The notes under the pieces were generated by a model. The model saw nothing but the letters and a program-made list of their open reading frames with translations, did not search any database and was not told where the DNA came from. From NCBI GenBank assembly GCA_036346255.1, contig CM070620.1, forward strand, positions 10,404,671 to 10,468,670: a stretch of DNA of 64,000 bases, in the 5' to 3' direction. A program made the position numbers and the translations under genes. This DNA comes from Ampelocalamus luodianensis (taxonomy: Eukaryota > Streptophyta > Magnoliopsida > Poales > Poaceae). Below, in pieces: positions 58,044 through 64,000 of this stretch; the first letter of the stretch is position 1, and the number at the start of each line of letters is the position of its first letter.

Positions 58044-59356
58044 CTAGTCGTCCACGAAACGGCAACACAGCTCACAGAAGTGAGGCCCTTGGGGCTCACC
58101 TTCTTCCTCTGCAACAAAAACATTAAGCAAAGCAACTGAGTACAAAGATTGTCTTTGTACCCGCAAGACTGACGTGTGAACTAGCAGACCTGTTCATAAG
58201 CTACATGCAGGCTTATTTGGTGGAGGCCATATGTTTCATTTGCACAAAGCCAGATTTGTTTGCAATAAAGTAATACGAGCTTTAAAGGCAAGTTTGCAAT
58301 TCATTTTTTTGTTGAAATAAGCTGCGAAATAAAGATAGATACAAGTAACCACCTAGAAGTGACTATCCCAATAGTCACCACAACATAGCACTAATCCCAG
58401 TTCGTACCACCCATCAAGTTTTAATTTAAATGTTGTAGTCTAGTTCTTGGGGCGTGTCAGCGTGTCCATAACCTAGGGCGAGGCTATTCGAATAGTTTTA
58501 AACCTGCGGGGTGTACCAATGTACCCACACTGCATCGCCTTTGCCAAAGCACACTTCCAAGGTATCTTTGTACTCAGCTAAGTCCTCGAGACTTTTTCCA
58601 ATATTGTGTATTAACTACGAGCCGCTCGTATGGATAGAAATCCATACGCTTACATGGTAAAGCCGAAAAGGCAACTACCCACTCGGGATAAAGCTTTTGG
58701 ACAACTACCATGCTCCCACCTCCATCCCTCCTGCGACCTCCTGCGACCGGAGCCAATACACGCCAAAGTACTAGGTCAAGAGAGGTCCCATATACTCTAG
58801 TGTGGTTAGCACGTAAAATGCTCGATCGGTGGCGCAAGTAACTCGGTCCTTAATCGACTGGGCACCTTTCGATCACACCCAATGATCACACCATCTTACC
58901 ATTGTACCCAAGTCTAAATCATTTTGTTTTCATTTTTAATTTTGCAATTAAACATAGCAGAAATCTTTGAAACATAAAGTTATTGAAAATTTTGTGTGAT
59001 CGAGTTCTGACTAAAGTCGATAACCGCCCAGATTCTACCGATAGCTAAGCATGTCTAAGCAAATTGAAATCGCATCTACTAAGTGACAAGAGATCATCCA
59101 ATGATCTCTAATCACAAAGAAATAACCTAGGGTCGGTATTAGAGATCAATATTTTGCCTCTGTAATATGCATCTCTGTGATTTAGCTAACCATTTTAACA
59201 CAAATTAAGCGATGCATACATACAATTTGAAACAAAATATTTAAACTTTAAAATACTGGGATTAATCATGATCAAACTGCTTGCCTAGCTGCTGTTGCTC
59301 AGAATGCTCAACCTGTTGCAGAGGATCGCTCTCAGGGTTACCGCAAATGTCGAAGC
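58044..59356 (-). CDS. Candidate spliced acidic ORF in element D (GC-AG intron)
   Basis: On the minus strand the 72-nt exon 59356-59285 follows TCGTTAG and reads FDICGNPESDPLQQVEHSEQ plus QQL. The donor is CAGCTAG|GCAAGC, a GC-type site. The 1176-bp intron ends TTTTTGTTGCAG, and the last exon (58108-58044) completes a Glu codon (G|AG) and reads EEGEPQGPHFCELCCRFVDD and TAG. The frame is open across the junction. The exon length (72 nt) equals that in element A although the residues differ, which points to conservation of structure and acidity more than of sequence. The first exon and start codon are not identified. Confidence 0.55.
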
Positions 59357-60209
59357 CTAACGATTGAACAAATAACAGCGAATAAGAACGAATAACACCG
59401 GCAAAACTCAAAAATCAAATACAAACACCAATTTATACACAGAGGCTAGACCAACACAAAAGGAAAAACAAAATAACTGCTACAGAGATGTTTCAAATAG
59501 ACATGCTTTCAAGTGATTGATCTACCCACTCACTTATTTATCAGGTTAACCACAAAATCAATCCTTTTATATGTTTTAAACTTTGGACAGACTTTGATGG
59601 TGATTGTGTGCACATCTATTATTTAATCATCAAGTTAATATATCAAAAACAGCTAACTATTCTAAAACAACCATTATTAGTTGAGAGAACAGAACCTGCA
59701 AGAAGCTATTGAAAACACTAACTAGTCAAGTATCCAACTATGAGATGCTAACAAAATTCTAATTAAGTTTGGGCTTTAATAAAATTCAGCTACTAACACA
59801 CCTAAGCAACATGCCAACATATTGTAAGGTTATCACAATTGACATACTACTACACCAAATCGCATCGCACCGACAAATCAAAAGTACAGAGACAATAACA
59901 TGATCAGCTAACTATCCCTTATGATCAAACATGACAACAAGAGCTTTGAAACTTAAAGATACTAACTAAATGATTTCATGCTAACCACTACAACAAAGGG
60001 AGTCAACCAAAGACTAAACAAGAATCCAAAGCATAAGCATGAACCTAGAATTTAGCCACGACAAATGAAACGACAATAGGAAACAAATCTGAGAGAACAA
60101 CACTAAAATACTTTCAAACTTCCAATACCAATTTTTGATCATGCAATGAGAGTGAACTAAAGAACAATCATAAGCATGATAAGCGACTAACTACAAAGCC
60201 TCGGGAGAT

Positions 60210-61640
60210 GGGCCCCATCGTCACCACAACAAAGCAGGAGCACAAGGAAGAACAGGGAGGCTCGGCGATCGGGTGCGGTGGTGGTCGCGGCGGTGGAGTG
60301 GTGGCGCGCGAGGTGAGCTCAAAATGGGTCACCAGTGAAAAGGAAACTAGGGGTGGCGGTGGTGTGACTAGAGCGGCATCGTGGCGTGCGCGGCTGACAC
60401 GCGGCGCCGGCCGTGGAGGTGATAAGGCGACGGCGCCATATAGGAATATGATGAAAACTAGCGCGCGCATGAGCATCGATGAGCTACCGAGGACTCACCG
60501 GGATGACGCAGAGCTCAAGAGGCTGCGGAGATGGCGGCGGCGAGAACCGCCATGGCGATCAAGGGGTCACCGAGAGAGGAGCAACCTGAGCAAAAATAGG
60601 GAAAAGAGAGACGGAGATAGCTTGAGTGAGTGCACTAGATGGTCTTTGCGCGAGCAATTGCCCTAGGAACCAACTCACCGGAGATGAGGACGATGATCCA
60701 ACTTTCGGCCAAGAAGAGGGACACCAAATTCAATGGCCCCTGCGAGTGAAACTCAAAATTAGCCGAGAAATCATGATAGGGATGCGGAACACGATGTGGC
60801 GCAAATTAAGGGATGATCTTCACTGGTTGTGGTGTTGACACGGCGGAGCGCGCACGATCGTGAACCCGAGATTGCGCACTACTACAATTTGAGCTCGGAA
60901 GGAGCAATGGTGATAGGAGTTGGCTTAATGGTGTCTAAAGAAGGAAGAGGAGCTTTGGGTGAGCTTAAGTAGGGACGAGGCGGAGGAAAATGAGTGGCGA
61001 TGCTTTCGCACCGTGGAGCTCAAACGGTGCCGACAAGGCGGCGGCGGAAAAGTGGGTGATTGATCTTTGCTCGGGCATGGTCTCTCGGAAGATGCGGTAG
61101 AAATGCGCGCGAAAATCGAAGCGGTGGCGGACAATGAGGTGAGGTGGCGTTCATGCGGCGCACTGCAAGACTCGACCCGCCGGCGCAAGGTAGGTGGCGA
61201 CGACATGTGGGGCCCGCTGTCACCGACAACAAGAAGCGGCGCAAGCCCGAGTCAAGCGCGGCGCAAACCGGTGGTTCGACTTCGACCATTATCGCGCCGA
61301 CCGTTGGATGCGAGATGGGCGGTCGAGATTGATGTACGCATTCGGACGGTCGACGAGACACGCAATATGGACCGTCGCGGTCTCCATCGGACGGCTGATA
61401 GCTATCGGGCTCGCCCGGTGCAACTAGGTGGTGCGACCGAGTCCATTAGTGCGGTCGGACTCGAGCCCAAGTGTGGTTCGGGCCCGACAAACAGTGTTTC
61501 CCGATTTGAATTAGAAAGACAGAGAAGGTTTGGGAAATTCTTAGAGATAGCTCCAGGGCTCCAAAAGTTTCAAAATTTTTATGGTAGCTATCTGGAACAG
61601 AGGACACCTTGTGTAATTTTTCTAGGAGTTTTTATGCACT
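60210..61640 (-). other. GC-rich leader and upstream part of element D
   Basis: This block corresponds to the GC-rich promoter and leader regions of A and B. It holds long open frames on both strands that are Arg-, Ala- and Gly-rich; I regard them as composition artefacts, apart from a possible leader exon ending at 60679 (minus strand). Confidence 0.5.
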
Positions 61641-62035
61641 AGATTTCTCCCAATAAAATTCACAAGCTGATGAACAGAAGTTTGACCAGATTTCAAACTA
61701 GTTTGACTAGGCCATTTGAAATAGCAAATAAAATCTAAAAATTGTGAGATAATTCAGGGAGGTAGATAGGATGATCCAGATGATAGGAAAAATAAGATCA
61801 GAGGATGATCACAAGTTTGAAAGCTAAGAACCTGATAACAACAATTTCCAATTACAAGAATTAAATTCTAAAATTTGGAAATTGCTAGGGAAAATTGTAG
61901 AAACTCTCAAATGATTTCATGAGGCATCAAAAGTTTTTATTTCTCCTCATAATTTACATTTGAAATACAAACCCTAAGTTAGGACTGTTACATTTCTCAC
62001 AAACCTCCTTAATCCCTTTTCTCCACAAACTCCAA

Positions 62036-62443
62036 ATGGCTTCTTCCTCTCTTGTCTCGGCTGTACTGGTCTACATTGTGGTTGTGTATTCGCACCTCTC
62101 TGGTCGCAACCTGGCCCAAGCTACGGATAAGCCGTCCGTTCGCAATGTCATCTGTTGTAGGCCCTCCCATCTACCGGAGACCATAACGGCCATCCTCTGT
62201 CGATTGGAGCTCCTTCTCCAACAGACCAGTGCGAGGCTTTCCAGCATCCGGCGAGTAAACCTTATCGTGGAGATTGTCCTATGGAACTATTTGGTCCGCA
62301 CCGAGGATGCATCCCGGAGAGTCGAGGACGACATCGAAATTGCAGGCGAGCGGGTCCACCTAGCCGAGACTCGAGACCGGGGTTGGTGGCCTCTGGCTAT
62401 ATGGGACTTGATTACAGTCAGAACATCTACAAGAGGAAATTGA
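62036..62443 (+). CDS. Captured gene in the CACTA-like element, 135 codons, unknown function
   Basis: The ORF starts MASSSLVSAVLVYIVVVYSH, a hydrophobic N-terminus like a signal peptide or membrane anchor. A Leu-rich middle (ETITAILCRLELLLQQTS) and a charged C-terminal part (RRVEDDIEIAGERVHLAETR, DRGWWPLAIWDLI) follow. I do not recognise the family. A TATA box and short leader are separated from it by element D. The 3' part (62267-62570) recurs at 63697-64000 in a copy with frameshifts. Placement between CACTA subterminal repeats suggests capture by the transposon. Confidence 0.45.
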   Translation: MASSSLVSAVLVYIVVVYSHLSGRNLAQATDKPSVRNVICCRPSHLPETITAILCRLELLLQQTSARLSSIRRVNLIVEIVLWNYLVRTEDASRRVEDDIEIAGERVHLAETRDRGWWPLAIWDLITVRTSTRGN

Positions 62444-62689
62444 GCGTGCAAGGTCACAGTGGGGCGCGTTTGGTGAGGCGATCGTGATCCGCTTGCGAAG
62501 CCGACGAGACGGCTTACGGAGATTTGAAGACTAAGATAGGATCGCCGATAGTTTTTATAAATGCGTGATGTAAAAGCGATATGGTCTTTTTATCTATCGC
62601 GTGATGTAAAAACAATATGGTCTTTTTATCGCTGCTGCTTATTCTTGTGCAATTCATTTTAGTAATTATTTGAGGATATACAGAGCAAA

Positions 62690-63010
62690 CGCGCTATCAT
62701 GAACGGTTCCATGAAGAACCATGCGTGATAATATCCTCATCACGAGCGGTTCCATGAAGAGCCGCGTGTTGAACTTATCTGACGGTTCCCTTTTGCACCG
62801 TCTGTGATATCCACCATATTACAGACGGTTTGTAATAAGAACCATCTGTGATATACTCACATCACAGACGGTTTGTAATAAGAACCGTCAATGATGTGAG
62901 TATATCACATACGGTTCTATTTACGAACCGTCTGTGATAATGACATATCACAGATGGTAGCAAGGAAGCGTTTGTGATATATTCACATCACGCAGACGGT
63001 TGATAATAAG
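62690..63010. repeat. CACTA subterminal repeats, right block
   Basis: Copies of CAGACGGTTTGTAATAAGAA, GAACCGTCTGTGATA and GGTTCCATGAAGA alternate in both orientations, as in the left block at 57210-57575. No CACTA terminus follows within the window. Confidence 0.75.
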
Positions 63011-63696
63011 AACCGCCATGATATGCCACCCTATATATATCGGGACCCGAGCAGACCCCACCTTTAGCGCCTCGATGCATTCTTTGGAATAGAGGGCTTG
63101 AGAAGCTTTGCTCTGTGTTGGTTGTAGGAGGCTTGCTTGTTTTGCTTGCCTTGTTCTTGGTTGTGGGTTGCCACGACAACTTATGGCTATTTGGCTTCAG
63201 CTGCCCCGTCGAACTTGTGAGCTCTCACACATGCGTGTTTGCTTTTAAAAGTCAGGTCCAAGAATGTCTTTGCCATGCATGAGGAAGATCTCGCAGGGCA
63301 CTTGATCTCTTGTCTCATTTACGTCGAAGGAGCAGAGGGTGATCGGTAACTTCGCACCTAGGTCTACAATGGTTAATCTTTAATCAATTTTAGTGTGTTT
63401 TGGTTAATAGGAGGAGCTAAGATATTTGGTCGACAAGAGTTTATTAATATAATTCTAACACGACTAATTTATTATGGTTCTTTGTCCATCGGGTAGGATC
63501 ATACATCTATGGGCTCTCAAACAAGATTAGGAAATGCGGCAAGCAACTAGATGTACATCAGTGAAGAGTACATTAATGCCCAGGCGTGTTTGCTTTTAAA
63601 AGAGTCCTAGGAGCATTGATCCTCATTTGTCCATTGCATCATGAGATGTTTAACAACCCAACAATTTCGCACGATTTGAACATTTCTCACAAACCT
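63011..63696. other. Sequence between subterminal repeats and the second gene copy
   Basis: A TATATATA run at 63034-63041 begins what could be another transcription unit, but no ORF is convincing. GCGTGTTTGCTTTTAAAAG occurs twice (about 63233 and 63584). The end (CATTTCTCACAAACCT, 63681-63696) matches the leader of the gene at 62036. Confidence 0.4.
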
Positions 63697-64000
63697 GTGG
63701 AGATTGTCCTATGGAACTATTTGTCCGCACCGAGATGCATCCCGGAGAGTCGAGGACGACATCGAAATTGCAAAGCGGCGGGTCCACCTAGCCGAGACTC
63801 GAGACCGTGGTTGGTGGCCTCGGGCTATATGGGACTTGATTACGAGTCCGAACATCTACAAGAGGAAATTGAGCGTGCAAGGTCACAGGTGGGCGTTTGG
63901 TGAGACGATCGATGATCCGCTTCACCAAAGCCGGCGAGGCGGCTTACGGAGATTTGAAGACTAAGATAGGATCGCCGATAGTTTTTATATCGTGCAGTGA
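63697..64000 (+). pseudogene. Second, deleted copy of the captured gene
   Basis: From GTGGAGATTGTCCTATGGAA onward it matches 62267-62570 at roughly 90 percent identity. Everything between the leader phrase CACAAACCT and GTGGAG (62007-62266 in the first copy, including the start codon and the hydrophobic N-terminus) is missing. Single-base deletions shift the frame (for example TATTTGTCCGC for TATTTGGTCCGC). The copy runs to the window edge. Confidence 0.7.

Larger units (their letters stand above)
57699..61992 (-). mobile_element. Element D: large LTR-type insertion related to A, B and C
   Basis: On the plus strand it starts TGTGAGGACTCC and ends AGGACTGTTACA. TTTCT flanks both sides (57694-57698 and 61993-61997), a perfect 5-bp duplication. 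Direction is minus: TAACAGTCC start, GC-rich leader (about 61450-60210), donor CTCCG|GTGAGT at 60679, then the mini-gene exons and a GGCC-type inverted repeat (57928-57917). The TATA position reads CTACTTAAGC, apparently decayed. No gag or pol is present. Confidence 0.87.
55571..64000. mobile_element. CACTA-like transposon carrying a captured gene, extends past the window
   Basis: The left end is CACTACTACAAAAAGGCTAA. Subterminal repeats (CAGACGGTTC and its inverse GAACCGTCTG) follow at 55605-55615 and 57210-57575, interrupted by a solo LTR. A second block of the same repeats lies at 62690-63010. Between the blocks is a 135-codon ORF with its own TATA box, split from it by element D. The matching right end is not in the window, and a second partial copy of the gene follows at 63697, so the element may be internally duplicated or two elements may be nested. 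No transposase is seen. Confidence 0.6.

Noticed and set aside
60208..61642. Two plus-strand ORFs of 152 and 191 codons in element D
   Set aside because: They run against the direction of the element, are low-complexity and have no recognisable domain.
62690..63010. Regularly spaced repeats that could look like a CRISPR array
   Set aside because: The motifs alternate in orientation and spacing varies, as in CACTA subterminal regions. The genome is a plant's.

Overview
The window is plant nuclear DNA, almost certainly from a grass. The evidence is nested LTR retrotransposons of the Sirevirus (Copia), Tat and probably Tekay/Del (Gypsy) lineages, CACTA, hAT and other MITE-type DNA elements, GT-AG introns, and relics of a phototropin gene and a grass-type MATH(-BTB) gene. 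There is no bacterial-style operon, tRNA, rRNA or CRISPR array. The species cannot be fixed from sequence alone.

Layout. 1-4739: a Sirevirus-like element on the minus strand with gag, primer site and 5' LTR but no pol in the window. 5914-6561: two exons of a decayed phototropin gene. 6657-9652: large LTR-type element A. 9962-10660: GC-rich minisatellite. 13021-15809: a non-autonomous CACTA element that split a MITE and itself carries a hAT MITE. 16666-18951: the best host-gene candidate, a four-exon gene for a small protein with a hydrophobic C-terminus, whose third intron holds a rearranged Copia element. 19134-20811: a Sirevirus-type LTR. 22600-23256: a small CACTA-like element. 24539-48240: one 23.7 kb Gypsy/Tat retrotransposon on the minus strand, bounded by LTRs and a 5-bp duplication with one mismatch, into which elements B (24597-28171), C (33916-38841) and E (about 40533-46748) inserted. 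52125-52484: a frameshifted MATH-domain exon. 55571 to the right edge: a CACTA-like element with repeated CAGACGGTTC subterminal motifs, interrupted by a solo Sirevirus-type LTR (55616-57209) and by element D (57699-61992), and carrying a captured gene with a partial second copy.

The most interesting result concerns elements A, B, C and D. Each starts TGT and ends ACA, and each is flanked by a 5-bp target duplication (perfect for B, C and D; 4 of 5 for A), so each is a separate insertion. Although 3.0 to 4.9 kb long and diverged, all four share the same transcription-unit plan: a GC-rich leader, a small exon opened by TAG|, an intron of 1.18-1.32 kb that begins with the rare GC dinucleotide (AG|GC) and ends in a good AG acceptor, a short last exon ending in acidic residues and a stop, and a 3' region with a GGCC-type inverted repeat. 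The intron is phase 1 in A, B and D and the codon made at the junction is acidic; C has lost one base there. I know of no description of such a spliced ORF in these LTRs. I read it as a conserved LTR-borne mini-gene or a constrained leader peptide.

The coding relics do not form a pathway. The Tat element supplies gag, protease, reverse transcriptase, two RNase H domains and integrase on one strand, plus an antisense ORF with its own TATA box on the other; stop codons and nested insertions have inactivated the sense genes.
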